Of a stretch of 64,000 nt of DNA, positions 38,342 through 47,502 are shown piece after piece. Numbering within the stretch: position 1 is the first letter of the stretch; each line of letters begins with the position of its first letter. The translations under genes were made by a program, and so were the position numbers. Location: NCBI RefSeq assembly GCF_000768065.1, contig NZ_JRKM01000001.1, positions 2,790,001 to 2,854,000 of the forward strand, in the 5' to 3' direction. Source of the DNA: Aquabacterium sp. NJ1 (lineage in GTDB: Bacteria; Pseudomonadota; Gammaproteobacteria; Burkholderiales; Burkholderiaceae_C). Under the pieces are notes generated by a model, which worked only from the letters and a program-made list of their open reading frames with translations, made no database searches and was not told the origin of the DNA.

Positions 38342-39840
38342 AGCTCGGCCTGCGTCTCCTGCTGGGCTTCTTCCTGATCACGGGCATCGCGGCCTTCTTC
38401 GTGATGCGTGTCTTCGTGTTCGAGGTGCGGCCCAGCGTGCGCGAGGTCATGGAAGACATGATGGTCGACACGGCCAACATCCTGGCCGAGCTGGCGCAGG
38501 ACGACCTGGCCGCCATGCCGCCCACGGGCGATCTGCAGCAAAGCCGTTTTGCCCGGCGCGTGCTGGATTACGCGGCGCGCCCCATCGACGCGCAAATCTG
38601 GGGCCTGAGCAAGCGCTCGCTGGATTACCGCGTGTACGTCACCAACGAGCAGGGCCGGGTGGTGTTCGACACGGGCTTGCCGCAAGGGGGCAACGCGGTC
38701 GGGCAGGACTACTCGCAATGGCGGGATGTGGCGCGAACCTTGTCAGGTCAATATGGTGCCCGGGCCACCCGCTACGTGCTCAAGGACGACAGCTCGGCCG
38801 TGATGTATGTGGCGGCGCCCGTCAAGCAAGGCGAGCGCATCCTGGGCGTGCTCACCGTGGCCAAGCCAATGAGCGCGGTGCAGAAGTTCGTGGACCGGGC
38901 CGAGCGCGACATCCTCGTCAAGGGCCTGTGGTTGCTGGGTGCCTCGCTGGCCGTGGGCGTGCTGGTGACGGGCTGGATCGTCTGGTCCGTGCGGCGCTTG
39001 CGCCACTATGCCCAGCACGTGCAGTTCGGCCAGCGGCAACCGCCGCCGGTCTTGTCGGGTGAGCTGGGTGAACTGGCCCTGGCCATGGAGGCCATGCGTG
39101 ATCGGCTGGATGGCCACGAGCATGTCGAGCAACTGGTGCGCGCCTTGACGCATGAGCTCAAGAGCCCCTTGACCGCCATCGAAGGCGCCGCCGAGCTGCT
39201 GCAGGATGCGCTGCCCGATGCCGACCGGCAGCGCTTCACCAGCCAGATCAAGGACCAGGCAGACCGCCTGCGTGAACTGGTCGAGCGGCTGCTGGAGCTG
39301 TCCAAGCTGGAGCACCGCCACAGCCTGGATCACCAGGTGCGGCTGGATCTGCGTGACTGCGTTCGGCGCGTGGTGGAAGGCATGCGGCCCCGGCTGCAAC
39401 AACGCCAGATTCAGCTGGACCTGGAGCTGGGTGACCCGGTCATGGTCAAAGGTGAGCCGGACCTGCTGGACATGGCCATCAACAACCTGCTGGACAACGC
39501 GGTGGCGTTTTCGCCCAGAGGGGGCCGCATCGTGATCACGCTGTCCATGACCACAGGTCAGGCGATGCTGCAGATCCGCGACCATGGCCCTGGTGTGCCT
39601 GACTTTGCCCTGGCGCGTCTGGGTGAGCGTTTCTATTCCACGGCCCGCCCCGCGCAGCAAGGTGAAGTCCTGCGCAAGGGCTCCGGCCTGGGGCTGGCCA
39701 TCGTGCGCCAGATCATGGCCCTGCACGGTGGGCGCCTGCACATCGAGCCGGCCGAGCCAGGCCTGTGTGTGCAACTGTGGTGGCCCAGCCCCGACTTCAC
39801 ACCCACTTCACACAGCTCATCAAGGCCTCACAAGGCGTGA
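38338..39840 (+). CDS. creC: sensor histidine kinase CreC
   Basis: A 500-residue inner-membrane kinase starting with GTG (KLGLRLLLGFFLITGIAAFF as TM1). The periplasmic sensor contains RPSVREVMEDMMVDTANILAE and a YVTNEQGRVVFD strand, TM2 is at about 200-220, then a short HAMP, HisKA with His272 (ALTHELKSPLTAIEGAAELL) and HATPase_c (NNLLDNAVAFSP; GSGLGLAIV). CreC phosphorylates CreB; in E. coli and in Pseudomonas/Aeromonas the pair responds to growth medium and to beta-lactam or cell-wall stress. The C-terminal coding region also contains the CreB-type DNA site that controls creD. Confidence 0.94.
   Translation: MKLGLRLLLGFFLITGIAAFFVMRVFVFEVRPSVREVMEDMMVDTANILAELAQDDLAAMPPTGDLQQSRFARRVLDYAARPIDAQIWGLSKRSLDYRVYVTNEQGRVVFDTGLPQGGNAVGQDYSQWRDVARTLSGQYGARATRYVLKDDSSAVMYVAAPVKQGERILGVLTVAKPMSAVQKFVDRAERDILVKGLWLLGASLAVGVLVTGWIVWSVRRLRHYAQHVQFGQRQPPPVLSGELGELALAMEAMRDRLDGHEHVEQLVRALTHELKSPLTAIEGAAELLQDALPDADRQRFTSQIKDQADRLRELVERLLELSKLEHRHSLDHQVRLDLRDCVRRVVEGMRPRLQQRQIQLDLELGDPVMVKGEPDLLDMAINNLLDNAVAFSPRGGRIVITLSMTTGQAMLQIRDHGPGVPDFALARLGERFYSTARPAQQGEVLRKGSGLGLAIVRQIMALHGGRLHIEPAEPGLCVQLWWPSPDFTPTSHSSSRPHKA
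39796..39811 (+). promoter_or_regulatory. CreB/BlrA-type regulatory tag TTCAC-N6-TTCAC upstream of creD
   Basis: TTCACACCCACTTCAC matches exactly the published cre/blr tag (two TTCAC repeats six bases apart) bound by CreB and its Aeromonas relative BlrA. It lies 70 bp before the creD ATG, inside the last codons of creC, the right place to activate creD on its own. Confidence 0.8.
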
Positions 39841-39880
39841 GCACAGTGGCCCCGTTGACATTTCCAACGGGAGCCTGAAG

Positions 39881-41308
39881 ATGAAATTTCCCCTCTTGAG
39901 CAAGGCGATGGCGCTGGCCGCCGTCGTGCTGGGCCTGCTGTGGGCGCTGTGGTCGGTGCAGTCCATCGTGCACGAGCGCCAGCAGCGCCAGAACGAAGCG
40001 CAGCGCAGCGTGGCCAACAGCCTGGCCGAAAGCCAGACCCTGATGGGGCCGGTGCTGACCCGTACCTGCACGGAGACCTGGGTGGCGGGCCAGACGGCAG
40101 GCCCCGAGCCCAGGCCCATCATGGACAGCAAGACCTACAGCGTCAGGCTGCCGGCCAACCAGCTCAAGCTGGATGCCCAGGTGGACATGACACCGCGTTA
40201 CCGCGGCATGTTCAAGGTCAATGGCTACGGCATGAAATCCCAGATCGCCGCGCAATGGAGTGACGCGGCCTTGCTGACCGTGCGGCCGCAGAACGCCTCG
40301 GGCAAGGTGACCTGCGAGGCCCCGGTCCTGTCGGTGGCGCTGAGCGATGCACGCGGCATCCGCGTGGCCGAGTTGATGGCCAATGGCCAGCTGGTGCCGG
40401 TGCAGCCAGGCAGCGGCCTGGCGCATCAGCCTCGTGGCTTCCAGGCTCGCCTGGAGGGCGACAGCTGGCCCGGTACAGGTGCGGTGTCCGTTCAACTGAC
40501 GCTGGAACTGGTGGGCACCCAGGCCTTGTCGCTGGCACCGGTGGCCAACACCACCCTGGTGCACATGCGAGCTGACTGGCCCCATCCTTCCTTTGGTGGG
40601 CGCTTCTTGCCCAGCGAACGGCAGATCGGCGAACAAGGCTTTGACGCCACCTGGAAGGTCACGTCGCTGGCCAGCACCGCCCAGCAGGAATGGGTCAAGG
40701 ACGCGCCCTTGTGCCCCAGCATGAGCGGCGGGGACCAGACCTACGCCACCCGAGGTGACAACGGTGAGATCAAACAGACAGGCTGTATCGAGTCCTTCGG
40801 CGTGGACTTCATGGACCCGGTCAACCCTTATGTCCTGAGCGACCGGGCCACCAAGTACGGCCTGCTGTTCATCGTGCTGACTTTCGTGGGCGTGGGCCTG
40901 GTCGAGGTCTTGCGCCAACTGCGTGTGCACCCGATCCAGTACCTGCTGGTGGGCGCAGCGCTGGCGGTGTTCTTCCTGCTGCTGGTGAGCTTGTCGGAAC
41001 ACATGCTGTTTGCTTATGCCTATGCCGCGGCCAGCCTGGCCTGCACCGTCTTGCTGGCCTTCTATGGCAGCTTCGTGCTGCAAGGCTGGCGGGCGGGCCT
41101 GGGCTTTGGGGGCGGCATCGCCGGCCTGTTTGGCACGCTCTACGCCCTGCTGCAGATGGAGCAGCGCGCCCTGATGCTTGGCTCCGTGCTGCTGTTTGTG
41201 GTGCTGGCGGTGGTGATGATCAGCACCCGCAAGCTGGACTGGTATGAGCTGGTCGGCCAGATGCGCGGGCGGGATGACCGGCTGCCGCCCGCTGCGATGG
41301 ACGCCTGA
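39881..41308 (+). CDS. creD: inner-membrane protein CreD
   Basis: A 475-residue protein. One N-terminal membrane segment (about 7-25) is followed by a periplasmic domain of about 290 residues (QNEAQRSVANSLAESQTLMGP; the family's R-x-Y-L-P-like segment near PSERQIGEQGFDATWKV; CIESFGVDFMDPVNPYVLSDRATKYGLLFIVLTFV), then five more membrane helices near the C-terminus. CreD is the main target of CreBC and is linked with envelope integrity and beta-lactam response. It is slightly longer than E. coli CreD (450). It starts 40 bp after creC with a GGGAG-like site, and the CreB tag lies upstream. Confidence 0.93.
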   Translation: MKFPLLSKAMALAAVVLGLLWALWSVQSIVHERQQRQNEAQRSVANSLAESQTLMGPVLTRTCTETWVAGQTAGPEPRPIMDSKTYSVRLPANQLKLDAQVDMTPRYRGMFKVNGYGMKSQIAAQWSDAALLTVRPQNASGKVTCEAPVLSVALSDARGIRVAELMANGQLVPVQPGSGLAHQPRGFQARLEGDSWPGTGAVSVQLTLELVGTQALSLAPVANTTLVHMRADWPHPSFGGRFLPSERQIGEQGFDATWKVTSLASTAQQEWVKDAPLCPSMSGGDQTYATRGDNGEIKQTGCIESFGVDFMDPVNPYVLSDRATKYGLLFIVLTFVGVGLVEVLRQLRVHPIQYLLVGAALAVFFLLLVSLSEHMLFAYAYAAASLACTVLLAFYGSFVLQGWRAGLGFGGGIAGLFGTLYALLQMEQRALMLGSVLLFVVLAVVMISTRKLDWYELVGQMRGRDDRLPPAAMDA

Positions 41309-41436
41309 ATGCGACCCGGTGGCCTCTCCCCTATACGGGTGAGGCCACTGTGTAGACGGGCGCCGGCCGCCAAAGATCAGGCACCATAGCGGATGGCCTG
41401 CAAACAGGCCACAGAAAATGAACAGGGAGATGGGTC

Positions 41437-44400
41437 ATGTTGACCGTCGTGAACCAGAAGATCGGTGCGTTGTGGGGTGCTTGCGCGACGGCGTTGGCGC
41501 GTGTGGCAGGGCCCTTGCTGTTGGTGCTGCGTGCGGCATTGCAGTTTGCCTTGGGCGAGTGGCGTGCGCCGGCCTGGTTGCGTCTGGTGGGCCGGGCCCT
41601 GGCGGCGGTGCTCAACTGGTGCCGCTGGCACGGCGCACAGGTGCTCATCCTGCTGGCCTTGGGTGCGGCCATCTGGTTCAACCTCCCCTTGCTCAAGCGC
41701 TGGTGGCAGGGCCTGATTCCCGACCAGGGCGCCACGGCCGAACTCAGCTTCAAGGTGCACGAGCCCAGCCGCACGCGCATCGAGGACCAACTGCCGCCCG
41801 AGCCGCTGGTGGTCAGCTTCTCCGGCCACGCGGCCCCCTTGATCAAGGTCGGCAAGCCGGCCACCGACATCGAGATGGACCCGCCCGCCGCGGGCCAATG
41901 GACCTGGTCCGACGCCGATCACCTCAGCTTCCAGCCCAAGGAGGACTGGCCCGTCGGGCAGCGCTACACCGTCAAGCTGGGCCGCAAGGCGCTGGCGGCC
42001 AACGTCAAGCTCAAGGAGCGTGAGTTCAGTTTCAGTGCGCCCGCGTTCGAGATCACGGTCGACAGCGGCGAGTTCTACCAGGACCCGGTCCAGGTGAACC
42101 TGCGCCGGGTGGTCTACCAGCTGCGCTTCAGCCACCCCGTCAACACGCAGAAGCTGGAAGCCAACCTGCGTCTGGACTTGGGCGACCCCGACAAGCCCTT
42201 CCTGGGCATCGGCCAGGCGGCGAGCCGCAAGTTCGTGGTCAGCTACGACAAGTTCAAGCTGCAGGCCACGGTCATGTCCGAGCCCCTGCCCATTCCGGAT
42301 CAGACCCAGTCCATGCGCCTGACGGTGGCGGCTGGCGTGACCGCACAGCGCGGTGGCCCAGGCACCGACAAGGACGTGGTGCAGTCCGTGGATGTGCCGG
42401 GGCTGTACAGCCTGGCCATCGCCGACATCAGCGCCAGCGTGGTGAGCAACCAGACGGGTGACCCCGAGCACGTGCTGCACGTGGGCACCAGCATGGCCGT
42501 GCACGAGCGCGAACTGGCGCGCGTGGTCAGCGCCTGGGTGCTGCCCGAATCCGACAAGCCGGGCGGCGAGCCCACGGTCTGGAGTGACCCCAATGAGGTG
42601 ACGCCGGCCGTGCTGCAGCGTGCCACGCCCCTCAAGCTCGAGCCCATCGCGGGCGAGCGCGAGGTCAGCGAGGGCCTGTCCTTCCGCATGCCGCAGGCCG
42701 AAGGCGGCCGCTTCATCTACGTGAAGGTGGCCAAAGGCCTCAAGACCCCCGGTGGCTACCTGCTGGGCACCGAGCGCGCCGATGTCATGCAGCTCAAGAC
42801 CTTTGCGCCGGAGCTGAGCATCGTCAGCCAGGGCTCGCTGCTCGCCCTGTCGGGTGACAAGAAGCTGCCCATCCTCGTGCGGGACCTGCCCGGCGTGCAG
42901 GTGGAGATCGCGCGCATGCTGCCGCAGCAGTTGCACATGCTGATGAGCCAGTCCTCGGGCGATTTCAGCAAGCCCAACTTCTACCAGGGCGTCACGCCCG
43001 ACCACCTGGCCGAACGCTTCGAGCGCAAGATCCCGCTCAAGCTCAAACCCGGTCGCTCGCACTACGAAACCGTGGATTTTGGCGAGTACCTCAAGACCGA
43101 TGGCGGCGAGCGCCGGGGCATCTTCCTGTTGACGGTCAAGGGCTACGACCCCAAGAACGACACGAACGCCCCGGTGGTTGATCAAAGCGACCAGCAGCAA
43201 GACGAGGGCAGCTACGGCGGTCGTTATGAAGGCGAAGGTGCCGAAGGCAGCGACATGCCTAACCCCGAGTCCATGGAGGACAAGCGCCTGGTGCTGGTCA
43301 CCGACCTTGGGCTGCTGGCCAAGCGCACCATCGACGGTTCGCGCGACGTGTACGTGCAATCCATCAGCACCGGTTTGCCCGTGGGGCAGGCCACGGTCGA
43401 GGTCTGGGGCCGCAACGGCCTGGTCCTCGTGAGCCAGACCACGGATGCCACGGGCCATGTCCGCGTACCCAATCTGGCGGGCTTCCAGCGTGAAAAGACG
43501 CCGGTGATGCTGGTGGTGCGCAAGGAGGGCGACCTGAGCTTCCTGCCCTTCAACCGCCATGACCGCAACCTCGACGTGTCCCGCTTTGACGTCGGCGGCA
43601 TCCAGAGCGCCGGTGTGCCCAATCAGATGACGGCCTACCTGTTCAGTGACCGCGGCATTTACCGCCCCGGTGACACCCTGCACATCGGCATCATCGTCAA
43701 GGCCGGCAACTGGGCCACCTCGCTCAAGGACATGCCCGTGGAGGCCGAGGTGGTCGATGCGCGCGGCATGGTGGTGCGCCGTGAAGTGATCAAGCTGGAC
43801 GCCGGCGGGGTGGCCGAACTGGCCCACACCACGCAAGACAGCTCACCGACGGGCAACTACAGCATCAACCTGAGCCTGCCCAGGCAAAGCAGCCCCGGTG
43901 CGCCCGAGGTGCCCGCGCTGCAGCTGGGCAGCACCTCGGTGAAGGTGCAGGAGTTCCTGCCGGATCGCACCAAGGTCACGGCCAAGTTGTCGAGCGAATC
44001 GGCAGACGGCTGGGTGAGCCCGGATGGCCTCAAGGCCATGGTGTCGGTGCAGAACCTGTTTGGCACGCCGGCACAGCACCGTCGCGTGAGCGGCACGCTG
44101 ACCTTGCGGCCGGCCTACCCCTCCTTCCGCGCCTACCCGGACTACAGCTTCTATGACGACCTGAGCGCGCGCCAGACCCATGTGGACGAACTCGGCGATC
44201 AGGAGAGTGACGCCCAGGGTGCGGCCACCTTCGATCTGCGCCTGGAGCGCTTCGAGTCGGCCACCTACCAGGCGCATGTGCTGGTCAAGGCCTTCGAGCC
44301 GGAAGGCGGCCGCAGCGTGGCCGCGGAGGTGCGCACGCTGGTCAGCGACCGCCCGTATCTCGTGGGCACCAAGGCCCAGGCGGACCTGAGCTACGTGACC

Positions 44401-47400
44401 CGCAACGCCGTGCGCGATGTGGACGTGATTGCCATCGACCCGCGTGTCAAGCTCATGGCCGTCTCGGGCCTGAAGCTGGTGCGCCTGGAGCACCGCACCT
44501 TGTCCGTGCTGGTCAAGCAAGGCAGCGGGCTGTACCGTTATGAGTCCCGCGCCAAGGACGTGACGCTGGAAGAGCTGCCCTATGCCATTGGGGCCAAGGG
44601 CAACAAGCTGCGCCTGAACACGGCCACGCCGGGCAACTTCGCCTACCAGCTCCGTGATGAAAACGGCCTGGTGCTGGCGCGTGTCGAGTACAGCGTGGCC
44701 GGTGCGGCCAACCTCAGCCGCTCGCTGGACCGCAACGCCGAGCTGCAGATCAAGCTCAACAAGAAGGACTACAACCCCGGTGAAGACATCGAGCTGAGCA
44801 TCCAGGCGCCCTACACCGGCGCCGGCCTGATCACCATCGAGCGCGACAAGGTCTACACGCACACCTGGTTCAAGACCGACAAGACCGCGTCGGTGCAGAA
44901 GATCACCCTGCCCAAGGACTTCGAGGGCAATGGTTATGTGAGCGTGCATTTCATCCGCGACCCGGCCTCTGACGAGATCTACACCAGCCCCTTGAGTTAT
45001 GGCGTGGTGCCGTTTGCCACCAGCCTGGCCAAGCGCACGGCCAACATCAAGCTCAGCAGCAACGAGTTGCTCAAGCCGGGCGAGACCCTGAAGATGACCC
45101 TGCAATCGGACAAGCCGACCAAGGCCTTCGTGTTCGCGGTGGACGAGGGCATCCTGCAGGTGGCCCGCTACAACAACCCCGACCCACTCAAGCACTTCTT
45201 CGACAAGCGTGCCCTGGAGGTTTCAACCTTGCAGACGCTCGACCTGATCCTGCCCGAGTTCAAGAAGCTCATGCAGGGCGCAGCCCCCGGTGGTGACGGC
45301 GAAGGCGCCTTGGGCAAGCACCTCAACCCCTTCAAGCGCAAGCGCGACAAGCCGGTGGCGTACTGGTCCGGCCTGGTCGATGTGCAAGGCAGCCGCGAGT
45401 TCAGCTACACGGTGCCGGAAAGCTTCAATGGCGCCTTGCGGGTGATCGCCGTGGCCGTCAACGACGACGCGGCCGCTGTGGCCACCACCAAGGCCACGGT
45501 GCGTGGTGACCTGATCCTGCTGCCCAATGTGCCGCTGGCCATCAGCCCGGGCGACGTGGTGGAGGTGGGCGTGGGCCTGGCCAACAACATCGCCGGCTCC
45601 GGCAAGAACGCGGCCATCAAGCTCAACCTGGCGGTCAACGGTGGCCTGGAGGTGGTGGGCGACAGCAGCCGCACGCTCAACATCAGCGAGCGTGATGAAG
45701 CGTCCACCGTGTTCCGCGTCCGCGCGCGTGCCGATGCCCAGGCGCAGCTGGGTTCGGCCAGCGTGATCTTCACGGCGCAGCGCGGTGGCAGCAACGCCCG
45801 CTTGAGCACGGATGTGAGCGTGCGCCCGGCCTCGGCCCATGTCACCCTGGTGCAAAGCGGCACCCTGGTGGGCAGTGGCGAGCTCAAGTCGAAAGCCACG
45901 GTCTACCCGCAGCTGGCGCACAGCGAGCTGGCCGTGTCGGCCTCGCCCTGGGCCTTTGCCTCGGGGCTCATGCAGTACCTGGAGCAATACCCCTATGGCT
46001 GCACCGAGCAGATCTCCAGCCGCACCGTGCCGGCCGTGTTGATGCTCAGCCGCCCCGAGCTGGCCAAGGAAGTGGCGCGTGGCCGCTCTGCCGCCGAAGT
46101 GGCGGCCATTGACCCGCAAAAGAGCTGGCGCAATTACCTGACGCAGCTGCGGTCGCGCCAGAACGGCGACGGCGGCATGGGCGCCTGGCCGGGCAGCGGC
46201 TCGGATGTGTACGCGACGGTGCAGGCCATGCAGGTGCTGCTGGAGGCCCGCGAGCGCAAGCTGGCGGTGCCGGCCGACATGCTGAGCAAGGCCTCTGATT
46301 ACCTGCAGGGCCAGCTTGGTTCCGGTGGCGGCAACTACAGCTGGGCCTGGCGTGGCCGCGCCCAGAGTGCCTACCTGCTGACCCGCCAGGGCGTGCTGGT
46401 GCCGGCGGCGCTGGCCAATCTGCGTGAAGGCCTGCGTGCCAAGTGGGGCTCGGACGCCCGCCTCAACAAGGACCTGGGTGCCGTGTACCTGGCGGCCAGC
46501 TACCAGTTGCTCAAGCAGGATGCGGCCGCCAACGAGTTGCTGGACCCCGTCTGGAACGAGTTGCTCGAGCGCATGAAGACCCGCCAGTCGCGCCAGGTCT
46601 GGGACGGTTACTACGACCCGCTGGTGCATGACAGCACGCTGATTTACCTGGTGGCCCGCCACTTCCCCAAGCGTCTGGGCAGCTTGCCGACCGACACCTG
46701 GGAAGTGCTGGCCCGCATGATCCGCGCCGGCTGGTACAACAGCGCCTCCTCGGCCAGCACGATCTGGGCGGTGGATGCCTATGCCAGCGCAGCGGCGCAA
46801 TCAGCCAAGGGCCAGATCAAGGTCAGCGCGCTCAATGCACAAGGTGTGGCCCAGCCCCTCACCCTGGGTGAGCTGCAGCCCATGGCCCGCACCACGGTGC
46901 CGCAGGGCAGTGCCAAACTCAAGCTCAGCACCGGTGGCAGCCTGCCCTTGTTCTACGCCTGGGCCGAGTCCGGCTTCGAGCGTGGTGTGCCCGACAAGCC
47001 CTTGAGCCAGGGCATGGAGATCATCCACGAGGTGCTCAACGACAAGGGGCAGGTCATCACCGAAGCCCGCCTGGGTGACGAGGTGACCGTGCGCGTGCGC
47101 GTGCGCAGCCTGGACCGTGCCAGCATCCCGCAGGTCGCTCTGGTGGACGTGCTGCCCGGTGGCCTGGAGCCCGTGCAGAACCCGGTGGACGCCACCGAGC
47201 AGACCGACGAGCCGCTGTGGCGTCGCCGGCTGGGCGGCAGCGGCAACTGGAGTCTGGACTTCGCCGACATCCGTGAGGACCGCGTGCTGTTCTTTGGCAC
47301 GGTCAACAAGTCGATGATGGAGATCAGCTACAAGGCCCGAGCCACCAACACCGGTGAGTTCACGATGCCGGCCGCCTATGGTGAAGCCATGTACGAGCGC

Positions 47401-47460
47401 CGGCTGTTTGCCCGCTCGGCGGGGGGCCGTTTCACCGTCAAGCCGGTGGCGCCCAAGTAA
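41437..47460 (+). CDS. bacterial alpha-2-macroglobulin family protein (YfhM-like)
   Basis: A 2007-residue periplasmic protease trap. An unusual N-terminal part of about 90 residues holds a membrane anchor (GAQVLILLALGAAIWFNLPL at about 69-88). Macroglobulin MG domains follow, with a bait-like low-complexity region (QSDQQQDEGSYGGRYEGEG) near 590, and a thioester motif CTEQ at 1522-1525 (QYPYGCTEQISSR) inside the alpha/alpha-toroid. A C-terminal receptor-like domain ends the protein. These proteins trap attacking proteases covalently and usually pair with penicillin-binding protein 1C, as here, to guard a damaged cell wall. AGGGAG sits upstream of the ATG. It may be expressed with creD upstream, from which it is 128 bp away. 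Confidence 0.95.
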   Translation: MLTVVNQKIGALWGACATALARVAGPLLLVLRAALQFALGEWRAPAWLRLVGRALAAVLNWCRWHGAQVLILLALGAAIWFNLPLLKRWWQGLIPDQGATAELSFKVHEPSRTRIEDQLPPEPLVVSFSGHAAPLIKVGKPATDIEMDPPAAGQWTWSDADHLSFQPKEDWPVGQRYTVKLGRKALAANVKLKEREFSFSAPAFEITVDSGEFYQDPVQVNLRRVVYQLRFSHPVNTQKLEANLRLDLGDPDKPFLGIGQAASRKFVVSYDKFKLQATVMSEPLPIPDQTQSMRLTVAAGVTAQRGGPGTDKDVVQSVDVPGLYSLAIADISASVVSNQTGDPEHVLHVGTSMAVHERELARVVSAWVLPESDKPGGEPTVWSDPNEVTPAVLQRATPLKLEPIAGEREVSEGLSFRMPQAEGGRFIYVKVAKGLKTPGGYLLGTERADVMQLKTFAPELSIVSQGSLLALSGDKKLPILVRDLPGVQVEIARMLPQQLHMLMSQSSGDFSKPNFYQGVTPDHLAERFERKIPLKLKPGRSHYETVDFGEYLKTDGGERRGIFLLTVKGYDPKNDTNAPVVDQSDQQQDEGSYGGRYEGEGAEGSDMPNPESMEDKRLVLVTDLGLLAKRTIDGSRDVYVQSISTGLPVGQATVEVWGRNGLVLVSQTTDATGHVRVPNLAGFQREKTPVMLVVRKEGDLSFLPFNRHDRNLDVSRFDVGGIQSAGVPNQMTAYLFSDRGIYRPGDTLHIGIIVKAGNWATSLKDMPVEAEVVDARGMVVRREVIKLDAGGVAELAHTTQDSSPTGNYSINLSLPRQSSPGAPEVPALQLGSTSVKVQEFLPDRTKVTAKLSSESADGWVSPDGLKAMVSVQNLFGTPAQHRRVSGTLTLRPAYPSFRAYPDYSFYDDLSARQTHVDELGDQESDAQGAATFDLRLERFESATYQAHVLVKAFEPEGGRSVAAEVRTLVSDRPYLVGTKAQADLSYVTRNAVRDVDVIAIDPRVKLMAVSGLKLVRLEHRTLSVLVKQGSGLYRYESRAKDVTLEELPYAIGAKGNKLRLNTATPGNFAYQLRDENGLVLARVEYSVAGAANLSRSLDRNAELQIKLNKKDYNPGEDIELSIQAPYTGAGLITIERDKVYTHTWFKTDKTASVQKITLPKDFEGNGYVSVHFIRDPASDEIYTSPLSYGVVPFATSLAKRTANIKLSSNELLKPGETLKMTLQSDKPTKAFVFAVDEGILQVARYNNPDPLKHFFDKRALEVSTLQTLDLILPEFKKLMQGAAPGGDGEGALGKHLNPFKRKRDKPVAYWSGLVDVQGSREFSYTVPESFNGALRVIAVAVNDDAAAVATTKATVRGDLILLPNVPLAISPGDVVEVGVGLANNIAGSGKNAAIKLNLAVNGGLEVVGDSSRTLNISERDEASTVFRVRARADAQAQLGSASVIFTAQRGGSNARLSTDVSVRPASAHVTLVQSGTLVGSGELKSKATVYPQLAHSELAVSASPWAFASGLMQYLEQYPYGCTEQISSRTVPAVLMLSRPELAKEVARGRSAAEVAAIDPQKSWRNYLTQLRSRQNGDGGMGAWPGSGSDVYATVQAMQVLLEARERKLAVPADMLSKASDYLQGQLGSGGGNYSWAWRGRAQSAYLLTRQGVLVPAALANLREGLRAKWGSDARLNKDLGAVYLAASYQLLKQDAAANELLDPVWNELLERMKTRQSRQVWDGYYDPLVHDSTLIYLVARHFPKRLGSLPTDTWEVLARMIRAGWYNSASSASTIWAVDAYASAAAQSAKGQIKVSALNAQGVAQPLTLGELQPMARTTVPQGSAKLKLSTGGSLPLFYAWAESGFERGVPDKPLSQGMEIIHEVLNDKGQVITEARLGDEVTVRVRVRSLDRASIPQVALVDVLPGGLEPVQNPVDATEQTDEPLWRRRLGGSGNWSLDFADIREDRVLFFGTVNKSMMEISYKARATNTGEFTMPAAYGEAMYERRLFARSAGGRFTVKPVAPK

Positions 47461-47502
47461 GGTGCCAGGCAGGATGGGGTGGGCGCAGTACGAGGGCCGG
47501 AT

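Noticed and set aside
41377..43836. 819-codon open frame on the minus strand
   Set aside because: It is the complement of the alpha-2-macroglobulin gene. It is a composition-driven shadow without motifs.
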